A stretch of 64,000 bases of DNA from Alkalimarinus sediminis (GTDB taxonomy: Bacteria > Pseudomonadota > Gammaproteobacteria > Pseudomonadales > Oleiphilaceae): contig NZ_CP101527.1 of NCBI RefSeq assembly GCF_026427595.1, positions 3,281,001 through 3,345,000 of the forward strand, in the 5' to 3' direction. Made by a program: the position numbers and the translations under genes. This document shows positions 1 to 8,672 of this stretch, one piece after another. The notes under the pieces were generated by a model, which saw only the letters and a list, made by a program, of their open reading frames with translations, was not told the DNA's origin and did not search any database. Positions within the stretch are counted from its first letter, which is position 1. The number at the start of each line of letters is the position of its first letter.

Positions 1-166
1 ACAAAAGACAGAGCGCATAAGCAATCACAAAGCTTCCGCCGTGCAAACCTGCTAGATAAGGAAACTTCCATAAGTTGGCCAATCCAACAACAGCTCCCGT
101 TGCAGCTAACACAAACGTTAGCTGACTATTCCAAGAACCATGAATGGATTCGTGTTTACCGAGCAT
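1..166 (-). CDS. Sodium-dependent symporter, SNF/NSS family (N-terminal part)
   Basis: This is the first 55 or so codons of a gene that runs out of the window on the left, reading on the minus strand from the ATG at 166-164. The translation begins MLGKHESIHGSWNSQLTF and continues through ATGAVVGLANLWKFPYLAG, which matches the hallmark first transmembrane segment of the neurotransmitter:sodium symporter family (usual form GLGNxWRFPYL, the unwound Na+/substrate-binding helix TM1). The protein should import an amino acid or similar solute with Na+ across the inner membrane. It is divergent from smpB. The substrate cannot be told from this fragment. Confidence 0.85.
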   Translation of the reverse strand, partial: MLGKHESIHGSWNSQLTFVLAATGAVVGLANLWKFPYLAGLHGGSFVIAYALCLL

Positions 167-408
167 ACAACCCCGCTGTACATCCTTGTGAGATATTGTA
201 TAAGTGCCTCAAACCCACCTGCAGTAACCGATAAAGCACAATAAAAGGAATAAGAGACAAAAGAGGCAGTAATTCTATAAGATTATTCATCATAAAGTCA
301 GCGAAACGAGTCACCTAACGTTGATATTTCACAAATATCACATGATTATTATTTGCGTTGCGTTACAATAGCCCTCCTTATTAAGTAATTTCTAGATAAA
401 AGACGAAA
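167..408. promoter_or_regulatory. Divergent intergenic region between the symporter gene and smpB
   Basis: This 242-bp spacer must hold the promoters of both divergent genes. A plausible smpB -10 element (TACAAT, about 364-369) lies 40 bp before the start codon. No strong operator palindrome was seen. Confidence 0.4.
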
Positions 409-888
409 ATGGCAAAAAAGAAAAAGAGTAGTCTCGGCAGCGGAACCATTGCCCAAAACAAAAAAGCTCGCCACGATTATCACATTGAAGAGAAGTTTGA
501 AGCGGGTTTGGTGCTCACAGGCTGGGAAGTAAAAAGTCTACGAGCAGGCAAAGGCCAGCTAACTGACGCCTTCGTAATGATTAAAAATGGAGAGGCATGG
601 CTACATGGGGCGCATTTTACACCGCTGACTACAGCTTCCACTCATGTTATTGCCGAACCGACCCGAACGCGTAAGCTGCTTTTAAACAAGAAACAGATTA
701 GCAAAATCGCGACTAAAATAAACCAGACTGGTCGTAGCTGTGTAGCGCTAGCATTATACTGGAGCGGTAATTTAGTGAAATGCGAAATCGCTCTGGTAAC
801 GGGTAAGAAGCAACATGACAAACGAGCATCTGAGAAAGAAAAAGACTGGAACCGCGAAAAACAGCGCACGATGCAAAAACGCTTATAA
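409..888 (+). CDS. smpB: SsrA-binding protein SmpB
   Basis: SmpB binds tmRNA and delivers it with EF-Tu to stalled ribosomes for trans-translation. The 159-residue length, the lysine-rich N-terminus, the core [18 protein letters not shown] (residues 31-48), the LHGAHF segment and the basic tail [17 protein letters not shown] are all family hallmarks. It lies 130 bp upstream of its RNA partner ssrA, the usual order in many gammaproteobacteria. A hairpin terminator follows at 917-945, so the two genes are probably separate transcripts. The ATG at 409 has only a weak Shine-Dalgarno sequence but gives the expected N-terminus. Confidence 0.98.
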   Translation: MAKKKKSSLGSGTIAQNKKARHDYHIEEKFEAGLVLTGWEVKSLRAGKGQLTDAFVMIKNGEAWLHGAHFTPLTTASTHVIAEPTRTRKLLLNKKQISKIATKINQTGRSCVALALYWSGNLVKCEIALVTGKKQHDKRASEKEKDWNREKQRTMQKRL

Positions 889-916
889 ACCCCAAGCTTT
901 TGACCACCAGTTCAGC

Positions 917-950
917 AAAAGGCTTCAACTCTCTTGAAGCCTTTTCTCCA
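917..950 (+). terminator. Rho-independent terminator of smpB
   Basis: A 12-bp perfect stem (917-928 pairing with 934-945) with a 5-nt loop ends in TTTT and lies 28 bp after the smpB stop. Confidence 0.85.
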
Positions 951-977
951 TTAAAATACTCTTTTTATTAATTCCCC

Positions 978-1007
978 TTGAACTTTGTCATAACGCCCCT
1001 ATATACT
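978..1007 (+). promoter_or_regulatory. Promoter of ssrA
   Basis: TTGAAC (978-983) and TATACT (1002-1007) are separated by 18 bp. Transcription would begin shortly before the mature tmRNA 5' end at about 1019, leaving a short leader for RNase P to remove. Confidence 0.7.
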
Positions 1008-1018
1008 TAATTAACCTT

Positions 1019-1405
1019 GGGGACGACATGGCTTCGACGCTGGTAACAAAACCAAAGGTGCATGTCGAGATGGCAACCAATCTCGTAAAATCAAAGTTGT
1101 AAACTAATAGTTGCAAACGATGACAACTACGGTGCTCAACTAGCTGCGTAAGCAGTGAAAGAACACTTTTAGGGTTTCGACCCTAACGGTCCTTAGCAAG
1201 GTGCCTGTATCGCGCTACTGACTGTCACTGAGAACAGGATCGCAACGCAACACACTCAGGGTTGTTTTGCTAAATTTTACTGAGATCGCCAACCACGTCC
1301 TGCCCGTTGGGCTGTGGAAGGTTAAACTAATTAACGGAATCTAAGCATGTAGAGCCGATGGCAGAGTGCTGACGGACGCGGGTTCGATCCCCGCCGTCTC
1401 CACCA
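1019..1405 (+). ncRNA. ssrA: Transfer-messenger RNA (tmRNA)
   Basis: One-piece tmRNA. The 5' end GGGGACGACATGGCTTCGAC pairs with the 3' acceptor GTCTCC followed by ACCA. The T-arm GCGGGTTCGATCCCCGC is near the end. The reading frame at 1113-1151 encodes the tag ANDDNYGAQLAA and ends in TAA. It rescues stalled ribosomes and tags the incomplete protein for proteolysis. The last 25 nt (1381-1405) form the left attachment site of the downstream island; integration restores a complete 3' end, so the gene appears functional. Confidence 0.97.
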
Positions 1406-1407
1406 AA
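1381..1407 (+). repeat. attL: ssrA 3'-end direct repeat, copy 1
   Basis: This 27-bp sequence (T-loop to just past CCA) recurs exactly at 29510-29536, as a 25-bp version at 37226-37250, and in degenerate form at 39599-39621. The exact pair 1381/29510 bounds the island carrying the integrase that starts at 1569. Tyrosine recombinases commonly use tRNA or tmRNA 3' ends in this way. Confidence 0.9.
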
Positions 1408-1433
1408 CAAGGTTCCAACAGGAACCAAAGAAG

Positions 1434-1474
1434 ACCCGCAAAGCCTTTAAAAACAAGCTTTAGCGGGTTTTTTT
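1434..1474 (+). terminator. Terminator downstream of ssrA
   Basis: The hairpin ACCCGC (1434-1439) with GCGGGT (1463-1468), plus inner AAAGC/GCTTT pairing, is followed by a run of T. It lies inside the island, so the element supplies the terminator for ssrA after insertion. A related hairpin follows the ssrA-end copy at 37226. Confidence 0.8.
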
Positions 1475-1518
1475 ATGCCTAAGCGTTCCTCTCTATACCT
1501 ATCAAATCCATGACTTTT

Positions 1519-1568
1519 AGTAACACTCAATGTAACATCGGCATAATGTTACTAAAGGTGATGTTACT
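1519..1568. promoter_or_regulatory. Cluster of GTAACA sites before the integrase gene (arm-type sites or operator)
   Basis: Four copies of one core lie in 50 bp: TAGTAACACT (1519), TGTAACAT (1531), and inverted ATGTTACTA (1546) and ATGTTACT (1561). The same core occurs twice at the right end of the island (29422-29446). Sites of this kind at both ends are expected for the N-terminal arm-binding domain of the integrase, and their position at the start codon suggests autorepression as well. Confidence 0.6.
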
Positions 1569-2786
1569 ATGGCTCGTAAAACAACCAGTTTAACCAACAC
1601 AGAAGTCGACAAGGCTAAGCCCAGAGAAAAAGAATATAACCTTTCAGACGGCGAAGGCTTGATGCTTAGAGTTAAGCCTACAGGCTCCAAGCTATGGCTA
1701 TTCAACTACACTCGGCCTTTCACTAAAAAGCGAGCAAACATTAGTTTCGGCACCTATCCTGAATTATCTTTAGCAAATGCACGCAAGAAACGAACAGAAG
1801 CAAGAGAGTTACTTGCTGAAGATATTGACCCCAAAGAACATAGAGACGAACAAACAAGGAATTCAGTAAGGGCCAACAGCAATACTCTAAAGCATGTTTT
1901 TCTCCTTCAACTCGAAGTTAAAAAAACAGAAGTAAGCGCTGATCATGCACACGATATTTTGCGCTCATTTGAACTTCACCTTCTACCTAAGCTCGGCAGC
2001 ACTCCTATTGGTAAATTGGATGCCCCTACTGTTATCGATGTTCTTAAGCCTATTGCAGCAAAAAGCCCTGAAACTGTAAAACGCCTTTGTCATCGTATGA
2101 ACGAGGTTATGATTTACGCTCTGAATACAGGCCTGGCAGATCACAACCCACTCTCAGGAATTAAGCACGCCTTTGAAAAACCCATAAAGAAACACATGCC
2201 GACCATTTCACCAGAGCAGCTTCCCACTTTAATGAAAACACTAACCACAGCAAGTATCAGCCTGACTACTCGCTGCTTGATTGAGTGGCAACTACATACA
2301 ATGGTTAGACCAAGTGAAGCGGCAGGAGCGCGGTGGGATGAGATCGACACTGAGTCAGCTCTGTGGGTTATCCCTGCTGAAAGAATGAAAATGAAAGAAC
2401 AGCATATTGTTCCATTAACACCTCAAACTATGGCTTTGCTGGATGTAATACGTCCCTCAAACAACCGTTCACCGTACGTGTTCGCAGGTGCAAGAAACAT
2501 TAACAAACCAACCAATAGTAGCACTGCTAACGTAGCATTAAAACGTATGGGCTACCATAAAGAACTAGTAGCTCATGGTTTAAGATCTCTAGCCAGCACC
2601 ATATTAAACAACAAAGGAATAAACGGAGACTTAATTGAAGCTTGTTTAGCGCATAAGGGTAAAGATGAGGTGAGAAATGCCTATAACAAAGCTGATTATT
2701 TAGAATTGCGCAGAGAGGTGATGAAGGAATGGAGTGCTCATATAGAAAAAGCAGCTGAAGGGAACTTGAGTTTAGGCAGTAAGTAG
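1569..2786 (+). CDS. Tyrosine recombinase, P4-type island integrase
   Basis: This 405-residue integrase has an N-terminal DUF4102-type arm-binding domain (roughly residues 1-90, with LSDGEGLMLRVKPTGSKLW), a SAM-like core-binding domain and a C-terminal catalytic domain. The catalytic residues are visible: Arg in TMVRPSEAAGARWDE (about 240), His-x-x-Arg in AHGLRSLAST, then LAHKGKDEVRNAYNKADY with the second His and the nucleophilic Tyr region. It is directly downstream of ssrA and should insert and excise the 28-kb element at the ssrA 3' end. An AAAGGTG ribosome site precedes the ATG. It is of the same family as the CP4-57 integrase, which also uses ssrA. Confidence 0.95.
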   Translation: MARKTTSLTNTEVDKAKPREKEYNLSDGEGLMLRVKPTGSKLWLFNYTRPFTKKRANISFGTYPELSLANARKKRTEARELLAEDIDPKEHRDEQTRNSVRANSNTLKHVFLLQLEVKKTEVSADHAHDILRSFELHLLPKLGSTPIGKLDAPTVIDVLKPIAAKSPETVKRLCHRMNEVMIYALNTGLADHNPLSGIKHAFEKPIKKHMPTISPEQLPTLMKTLTTASISLTTRCLIEWQLHTMVRPSEAAGARWDEIDTESALWVIPAERMKMKEQHIVPLTPQTMALLDVIRPSNNRSPYVFAGARNINKPTNSSTANVALKRMGYHKELVAHGLRSLASTILNNKGINGDLIEACLAHKGKDEVRNAYNKADYLELRREVMKEWSAHIEKAAEGNLSLGSK

Positions 2787-3348
2787 GCAAAAGAAGGAAG
2801 GTACAATCAAGCCTTTTTATTGGAGTCAACTCTTGGTGCACTCAGGTAAATAATTCGCAAAGCCCACTAGTCCAACTCACTTTAGTTGAAATTAACACGA
2901 TTATATCAAAGTGTGGTTTTGGCTCATAAAATCCACCTGCATATGGTAATACGACATTTTTACGATGTAATAACCTCACTGATTCAGCAGTAATAAAACA
3001 ATGATACCGTTGATGCGGCAGTGTTTGAGCCATATAAAATAACATGGTGTTTACCGGAAGAATAAAAAGCCACACTATAACCTACACTTTTTTGTTGGCT
3101 TCTATCGGACTAAGTTAGACATTGTCATCATCAGTCGTACTCGTACCCATTAACAGGGAGTCATACTCCGACATCTCTAGTCAAATCCAGTGACTTATTA
3201 AAAACGTTGAATTGGCTCCAGCTGCTACTTAGGAGTCCTTTAATACTTGAATATCATTAGATTCAAGGACAGCTACACGACCTGAAATTGACGCTAAGCT
3301 ATTGTGATTTTTTTGAGTTTTAACCAAACGAGACTGACAATCATTAAA
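2787..3348. other. Non-coding spacer after the integrase
   Basis: There are 562 bp without a convincing gene. A minus-strand frame at 2842-3075 lacks a ribosome site and protein-like composition. No RNA gene or strong hairpin was recognised. Confidence 0.5.
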
Positions 3349-3738
3349 TTAAAGAAGCACATATAAAGCAAGGACTACGACAATTACCGCAACCCATATA
3401 AATAGCGCCCTGTCATCTTTTTTTGCCTTGGCTACATTTACATCGCTTATTCTTTTTTCTTTTTCTGCCTTTTCAAGAAACCACTCTTTGGCCTGATCAA
3501 ACGTAAGTCCATATATTGTTACGTCAACGCATTGCTGCACTGAGTTAAAATACCCAATATCGTAAAGGTTACTCTTAGTTTCACTTCTTAATAAACACCA
3601 TAACCCTATTCTAAAGCTATTTTCTTTAAGTATTCTTGTCTTTTGCCATGAGTCGACGCGGTTGATATCAGGGAAGAATGGTTCAACTTGGTAATACAGT
3701 TTACTTACTATATTTTCAGGCTTGAAATTTTTGTCCAT
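3349..3738 (-). CDS. Hypothetical protein with C-terminal membrane anchor
   Basis: The function is not recognised. The 129-residue product has a soluble N-terminal part (about 1-105, ending in a charged Lys/Glu-rich helix) and one hydrophobic C-terminal segment, ALFIWVAVIVVVLALYVLL, that should anchor it as a tail-anchored membrane protein facing the cytoplasm. A good ribosome site (GAAGG, 6 nt spacing) supports the ATG. It is the last gene of a minus-strand run after SIR2-HerA and the KTSC gene, separated from the latter by about 95 bp, so it may be island cargo linked with them. No catalytic motif is visible. Confidence 0.6.
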   Translation of the reverse strand: MDKNFKPENIVSKLYYQVEPFFPDINRVDSWQKTRILKENSFRIGLWCLLRSETKSNLYDIGYFNSVQQCVDVTIYGLTFDQAKEWFLEKAEKEKRISDVNVAKAKKDDRALFIWVAVIVVVLALYVLL

Positions 3739-3832
3739 AAGTTACCTTCACTTATTTATATACCACTGCACTAAAGCTATTATTTTAGTACGAGGCAGTA
3801 AAGATTAAATAAGAGCAACTTTCTTCGAAAGC

Positions 3833-4039
3833 TTATATTTGCTCATAACTATAAATACCCTTTATATTTTGATACAAGTATGAACCTTTTGAACCCGAAT
3901 TTATAAGTTCTTCATACACATGAGCCGGCACTTCAAAGTACTGATAAACACCGTTATTAAACTCGATTTCAAGTATTGACGCTTCCTCATCATATCCAAC
4001 TGAAACGAGGTTGCTTGAATCTACAGGAACTCTTTCCAT
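3833..4039 (-). CDS. KTSC domain-containing protein
   Basis: This 68-residue protein fits the KTSC domain (PF13619): NLVSVGYDEEASILEIEFNN, then VYQYFEVPAHVYEELINSGS and a terminal KGSYLYQNIKGIYSYEQI. Such small proteins are frequent in prophages and islands, and their biochemical role is not established. The usual Lys-Thr-Ser-Cys signature is altered near the end (GSYLYQNI). It starts 34 bp after the herA stop on the same strand with a GAAGGA ribosome site, so it is probably co-transcribed with the SIR2-HerA pair. Confidence 0.75.
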   Translation of the reverse strand: MERVPVDSSNLVSVGYDEEASILEIEFNNGVYQYFEVPAHVYEELINSGSKGSYLYQNIKGIYSYEQI

Positions 4040-4073
4040 CTTACATATTCCTTCATAAAATAAATTATTATTT

Positions 4074-5840
4074 CTAAGGTTTAGTATCTTGTAAACGCCA
4101 GCAGTTAACTAGGGACTTGAAGTCTGATGGTTTACTTTCCTTTGACCAACTTTCAGCGACCTTGGGGTCTTTACTATCAGGGAACTGACCATCTTGGGGT
4201 ATTCTGAATTTGAATCTCATAGGTAACTTTGCAGCCTCACCAGTAACTATAGCTTCACCAGTCCTTAATATTGGCAAAGCATCAATAATTCCTGATAAGC
4301 CATCAGCCATTGCCGATTTAACTCTTGCTCTATCGGTAGCGTTATTTATTCTCAATGAAAATAAAGTCCCGCATTGAGATAGTATCGTTTCGTCAATTTC
4401 CGAAGGTCGCTGGCTAATCAACATAGAACCAACTCCAAATTTCCGGCCTTCTTTAGCGATTCGACGAACCATGATTTTTGCTAGCCCATTATTTTCACTC
4501 GAAAGATAACGATGCGCCTCTTCCATAATAAGGAGTAAAGGTTTTTTGTTCATACCTTCATTTAAATAACGCCCCCATATAGCCGATTCAAATAATACAT
4601 CTACTACTGAGCCGAGTAGTAATTCTAAGCGAGAAGATGGCATTCCGGACAAATCGAGGATTGTAATGGGCCTACCATTGCTTAACCAAGAGCTAATTAG
4701 TTCAGGTAAATCTTTTTTTATTTCGTTATTTATGTCTGGAGCCCAATCACCAGGGGTTAGTAGAAAGGAATATTGACTATCTAAAAGCCTTGAGCGCATT
4801 TGCTCCAGTTGCTTCCGCCAAACTTGATTGCTTCCCTTGTGTGGAGGGTTGCTTGATGGCCCAGGAGGTTTAAATCTTGGGGCAATAAGCTGAGCAGCAT
4901 CACCTTTATCTTCAAATGAAGGAGTTGTCTTTTCCTTATCTTCATAATTGACGTTGTCATAGTGGACTAAGTCGTACCATATTTTTTTTAGTCTGAATGG
5001 TAACGGGGTCATTGATGTAACTTTTGCGGGATCAATCCCAAGCTTAATGTGCTTTTCTGCATAGGTCTTTTTTTCTAAGAGAACTAACTCATTGAACTTA
5101 TTGTTTAACCCTTCATTTTGCCCACATAAAAAATCGCACAAGCTATAGGGTGAAACACACCAATATGGAATATAGAAGTTTTCTTCAACTTTGGTTGGTG
5201 TAATAGAGAACGTAGTAGCAATATCTCCAAGTGCAGAAGCATACTCGCCGTGGATATCGAACAAAACTATTCTGGCTGAAGGCAATGATATTTGCTTTTC
5301 GTGTGCAGTGATTATTGCCCTTATAAGGCTTGCAACGCTAGTTGATTTCCCTGATCCCGTAGAGCCAAGAATAGCAGAATGCCTGTTTACTAGACTATCT
5401 AAGTCAACACTAACATTGATGCTATCAGAGCTTGATAGTTTACCAATTATTACTTGCCCGTCTTTTTGAGATCCATAAATTCTTTTTAGGTCATCTTCAG
5501 TGACTAAATGTACTTCTTCAGAAATTGATGGAAACTGACTTATACCTCTTTCGAAATCATAACCAATGGATTCTCCTACAAGCTCAACTCTTATTGTTCT
5601 TTTCTCATTAAATTGTTGATTGTCATCTTCATTAGCAGAGGATTCATTAGTTTCTGATATCACGCCAAATAAATGGTTATAACCTTGTGGTATGCGGACA
5701 AAACTACCAACTTGCCCAATTCTGTGAGTCTTGCCTTCGATTATAAGTAGCCCAGACCTAACTTTAGGTGTTAACTCAACATTTACTGAGGAGCCTGATA
5801 CAGAAGTTATTTTTCCTAAATAAGTTGGGGTATTATTCAT
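4074..5840 (-). CDS. herA: HerA-type ATPase of a SIR2-HerA antiphage system
   Basis: HerA/FtsK-superfamily ATPase of 588 residues. It has an N-terminal beta-barrel (HAS-barrel-like, with YLGKITSVSGSSVNVEL), Walker A GSTGSGKSTS at about residue 158, Walker B LLLIMEEAHRYL at about 435, and the HerA-type segment RRIAKEGRKFGVGSMLISQR with the sensor and arginine region after it. The start is the ATG at 5840, which overlaps the last codons of the SIR2 gene by 8 nt, so translation is coupled; a longer in-frame start at 5894 would lie deep inside SIR2. In characterised SIR2-HerA and DUF4297-HerA systems the hexameric ATPase assembles with the effector in a large complex that responds to phage infection. 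Confidence 0.85.
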   Translation of the reverse strand: MNNTPTYLGKITSVSGSSVNVELTPKVRSGLLIIEGKTHRIGQVGSFVRIPQGYNHLFGVISETNESSANEDDNQQFNEKRTIRVELVGESIGYDFERGISQFPSISEEVHLVTEDDLKRIYGSQKDGQVIIGKLSSSDSINVSVDLDSLVNRHSAILGSTGSGKSTSVASLIRAIITAHEKQISLPSARIVLFDIHGEYASALGDIATTFSITPTKVEENFYIPYWCVSPYSLCDFLCGQNEGLNNKFNELVLLEKKTYAEKHIKLGIDPAKVTSMTPLPFRLKKIWYDLVHYDNVNYEDKEKTTPSFEDKGDAAQLIAPRFKPPGPSSNPPHKGSNQVWRKQLEQMRSRLLDSQYSFLLTPGDWAPDINNEIKKDLPELISSWLSNGRPITILDLSGMPSSRLELLLGSVVDVLFESAIWGRYLNEGMNKKPLLLIMEEAHRYLSSENNGLAKIMVRRIAKEGRKFGVGSMLISQRPSEIDETILSQCGTLFSLRINNATDRARVKSAMADGLSGIIDALPILRTGEAIVTGEAAKLPMRFKFRIPQDGQFPDSKDPKVAESWSKESKPSDFKSLVNCWRLQDTKP

Positions 5841-7017
5841 TTTGTTCGCCTTCGTTCTGAGGAGGGCTAACAGTTGAAGAGCTCTTACCTCCACCAGAAT
5901 TAGCTAAAAACTTTGAAAATTTGACGAAGTCACCTAAATGAAACTGATCGTCTTCCCAGTATTCTGCCCTAATTAATTTCCAGTTTTTACTAGGTTCTTC
6001 ACCTATTTTCCACTTGGCTTCAACTCCGTTGATGACTGCGCCATCTTTGCAGTACACGCTAAGATTGGATCTTCGTATTGCCGCTTTCGTTGCGAATGCT
6101 TCATCACTCAAATTTTTAAATTGAAAAGCAAAGATTGCTGCTGACTTATTTTCTGAAAGGCATTCGTCCAGTTTTGCTGTTATGTGTGCATCTGCGAATG
6201 AAAAGCCAGTTGTTAGCAATAGGCTGTCGGGTTCAAGAAGAAAATTCTTTAGTCTATCGAAGAGGGATGAAAAGGGTGCAGATTGAGTTTGGTCATATTT
6301 AATATGAGAAGGGTACACCATTGTGCCTTCGCTTGCCCCATCACCACGAACAACTTCATTGCTAAAGTTTTTAGACCAATTAATAGATCCATGTAATTTC
6401 CACAGACGTATCCATCTAGGAGGCATGTCATTACTCGAAATGCTAGATGGATCAAAAAAGGCAGCTTTAGAACCAGAAAAACCATCAAAATAGGGGGTTC
6501 TTGCTTTTTCCATTGCCTCTTCTAATAGTAAGTCATAATTGGTTGTGAAAATTTCTACGGCATAGTCACGGTTAATGCCATTAATCCAAGAGATTAAATG
6601 AGAGTATGGATTCTCTCCGTCAGGCAATGATTTATCTACAACTTCTTTTATCGTTTTACAGATTTTTGCTGAAAGTTCATTAAACCCTTCGGCATTTAGG
6701 CCGTGAACTTCGGCTTCTCCAATAACTTCAGCAAGTGACCTTACTCGTGAAAGAATTAGCTCAATATTGCTATTTGATAATGTTTTTTCCAGCTCATTGA
6801 ACGCGTAAATATCTTTTTTATCATCTAATTTGCTTTTTACTATTTTAGTAAGGCCCGCTATATCAGGAATAAGTGGTTCCCACTTCCCAGAACCCCCTAT
6901 ATTGATACTCACTGGAGCGCCAGCACCAAGTAAAATGCCAATTTTCTTTTTACTGTGAGTTAATACATGTTGAAAATCATACATGTACTGATCTGGATTA
7001 TGCACTGTTGTAGTCAT
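5833..7017 (-). CDS. SIR2-family NAD-consuming effector of a SIR2-HerA system
   Basis: This 394-residue protein has the SIR2 Rossmann signatures: the dinucleotide loop LLGAGAPVSI (about 29-38, the GAGAS equivalent), FTTNYDLLLEEA (about 160-171), and KLHGSINW (about 208-215) with the histidine expected at the catalytic position. In antiviral SIR2 proteins the domain degrades NAD+ upon infection, which arrests the cell. It overlaps herA in a two-gene operon, the diagnostic arrangement. The start codon follows only a weak ribosome site. Confidence 0.85.
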   Translation of the reverse strand: MTTTVHNPDQYMYDFQHVLTHSKKKIGILLGAGAPVSINIGGSGKWEPLIPDIAGLTKIVKSKLDDKKDIYAFNELEKTLSNSNIELILSRVRSLAEVIGEAEVHGLNAEGFNELSAKICKTIKEVVDKSLPDGENPYSHLISWINGINRDYAVEIFTTNYDLLLEEAMEKARTPYFDGFSGSKAAFFDPSSISSNDMPPRWIRLWKLHGSINWSKNFSNEVVRGDGASEGTMVYPSHIKYDQTQSAPFSSLFDRLKNFLLEPDSLLLTTGFSFADAHITAKLDECLSENKSAAIFAFQFKNLSDEAFATKAAIRRSNLSVYCKDGAVINGVEAKWKIGEEPSKNWKLIRAEYWEDDQFHLGDFVKFSKFLANSGGGKSSSTVSPPQNEGEQNE

Positions 7018-7445
7018 ATATGACCTATCTAGGGTTTAAGAACGAAGAGCATTATTAATCTTCAACTTACTCTACCTAACAATAATCACACATTTTAGGT
7101 GAGCATCTATGCTAGGGACATGTCTTTTTCTTACCTTACAAAACGAGCGCTAGTTACTCCAGTAAAGACCCAATTAACATACCGCCTTTCTCACCGCCTA
7201 TCAACACTACCGCTATATTGGTGTCGCATTTATTTTTTATTAACTGCTAAACGATAGATTAATGCAGCACATTTCTTTGTGTAGTGTTATCGATAAAAAG
7301 ACGAGTAATAAATAGTCGAGGCTAAATACCCTCAGAGGCATCTATATGGTTGTAACGATTATTCGAAATTATCTCGACTCCAAGTATTTTCAAGCATATA
7401 TCACCTATACGCATAAGCAACCGAATCAATTAAAGGAGATCAATT
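7018..7445. promoter_or_regulatory. Divergent spacer between SIR2-HerA and radC
   Basis: These 428 bp carry no recognised gene. They should contain the promoters for the SIR2-HerA operon (leftward) and radC (rightward). A clear AAGGAG ribosome site lies just before radC. No strong palindrome was found. Confidence 0.4.
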
Positions 7446-7922
7446 ATGCGTATTAAACCTAACCAGTCGTATGTCTTTCATGAGCCTATAACTGCACACC
7501 AGATCTTAGAGAAGGCTGCGGAGATACTTTTCGATCAGTATGTCAGTAGTGATGCATTCATTAACCCACAAGCCACTAAAGACTATCTTGCCTGTAAGCT
7601 AGGAGGTCATGACAGAGAAGTTTTTGCTGTCATGATGCTAGATAACCAGCACCAGCTAATACAGTTTCGAGAACTGTTTTACGGCACCATTGATGGAGCC
7701 AGTGTGTATCCTCGTGAGGTTGTAAAGGCCGTACTTGAGGTTAACGCTGCTGCCGTAATCTTTGCTCACAATCACCCTTCTGGTAACTCTGAGCCATCAC
7801 AAGCAGACAAAGACATCACCAAGAGACTTTCTAATGCTCTGGGACTAATCGATGTTCGGGTGCTGGACCATTTTGTAGTTGGTGAAACCTCAACATCATT
7901 TGCAGAGCGTGGATTGCTCTAA
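7446..7922 (+). CDS. radC: RadC-family JAB/MPN domain protein (YfjY-like)
   Basis: This 158-residue protein consists essentially of the RadC JAB domain. The metal-binding motif HNHPSGNSEPSQAD (H-x-H-x7-S-x2-D, about 116-129) is complete, preceded by the family segment VYPREVVKAVLEVNAAAVIFAH. Full-length chromosomal RadC is about 220 residues with an N-terminal helix-hairpin-helix; this short form is the type carried by CP4-57-like islands and plasmids. The biochemical role is unresolved despite the old DNA-repair name. A strong AAGGAG ribosome site supports the start. Confidence 0.9.
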   Translation: MRIKPNQSYVFHEPITAHQILEKAAEILFDQYVSSDAFINPQATKDYLACKLGGHDREVFAVMMLDNQHQLIQFRELFYGTIDGASVYPREVVKAVLEVNAAAVIFAHNHPSGNSEPSQADKDITKRLSNALGLIDVRVLDHFVVGETSTSFAERGLL

Positions 7923-8067
7923 TTTAGGCTATTTCATGGGAGAAATATTGAAGTTCCCAATTTAGTATTTTGGGACCTTAAGATCCCTTACCACACAAGG
8001 GCTGTAGCTATTTACGCCCTTCTAAGTTCTCAAATCAGTGTATCCAACCAAAAAAGGAACCATCACC

Positions 8068-8628
8068 ATGGCTGAAGTACATGCTGTTAAAAGTTTAGAT
8101 GCCATTAAGCTTATAGGACACTTATTAGAAATCAGGTGTAGCAAGCAAATGTCAGATATTTGGTGCATAGGGTTAAATCTTGCCTTACGTATATCTGATT
8201 TACTCTCTGTCAAATTCAGTGATATTGAGAATGATCGCTTAGTTCTACGAGAGTCGAAAACTGGCAAAGTAGCCAACATTGTATTAAACAAGAAAGCACT
8301 GGAGGTAATTAAGCGTATACGTACTGAACACCCTGATCATGTTTATATATTTCAGTCTTATAGAAATAGACAGTCGATCAGTAAACCGCCAATGCCACTA
8401 TCAAGGCGTTCTGTCACAAAGGCGTTTTTTATGATAGGGGAAGAAATGAAAATATCGCTAGGTACTCACTCAATGCGAAAAACGAGGGGCTACCACCTTT
8501 ATCAAAATACCAAGGACATTGCCCGTGTCATGAAGATGTTACGTCATAGTTCTGAAGGGGTAACGTTAAGGTATATAGGAATAACTCAGGATGAAATAGA
8601 TAAAGACTTTGTTGATTTGGAAATCTGA
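8068..8628 (+). CDS. Short tyrosine recombinase, catalytic domain only
   Basis: This 186-residue protein contains only the catalytic domain of the phage-integrase family. The active-site set is complete: Arg in ALRISDLLSV, Lys in ESKTGKVAN, His-x-x-Arg in THSMRKTRGY, His in LRHSSEG and Tyr in LRYIGITQ. No core-binding or arm-binding domain is present. The ATG at 8068 follows AAAAAAGGAACC; a start 30 nt upstream is possible. A remnant of a second copy of its 3' end lies at about 11491-11621, so the gene's end may be a recombination target bracketing the ankyrin cassette. Confidence 0.85.
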   Translation: MAEVHAVKSLDAIKLIGHLLEIRCSKQMSDIWCIGLNLALRISDLLSVKFSDIENDRLVLRESKTGKVANIVLNKKALEVIKRIRTEHPDHVYIFQSYRNRQSISKPPMPLSRRSVTKAFFMIGEEMKISLGTHSMRKTRGYHLYQNTKDIARVMKMLRHSSEGVTLRYIGITQDEIDKDFVDLEI

Positions 8629-8632
8629 ATAA

Positions 8633-8650
8633 GGAGGGCTAATGCCCTCC
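8633..8650. terminator. Hairpin after the short recombinase, copy 1
   Basis: GGAGGGC/GCCCTCC with a 4-nt loop follows the stop by a few bases and lies between convergent genes. A matching hairpin at 11628-11645 follows the recombinase remnant, so it is part of the duplicated segment. Confidence 0.6.
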
Positions 8651-8672
8651 TACTCTATTATTAAAACATATT

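Noticed and set aside
2842-3075. 77-codon minus-strand frame after the integrase
   Set aside because: No ribosome site, no recognisable pattern, and poor composition.
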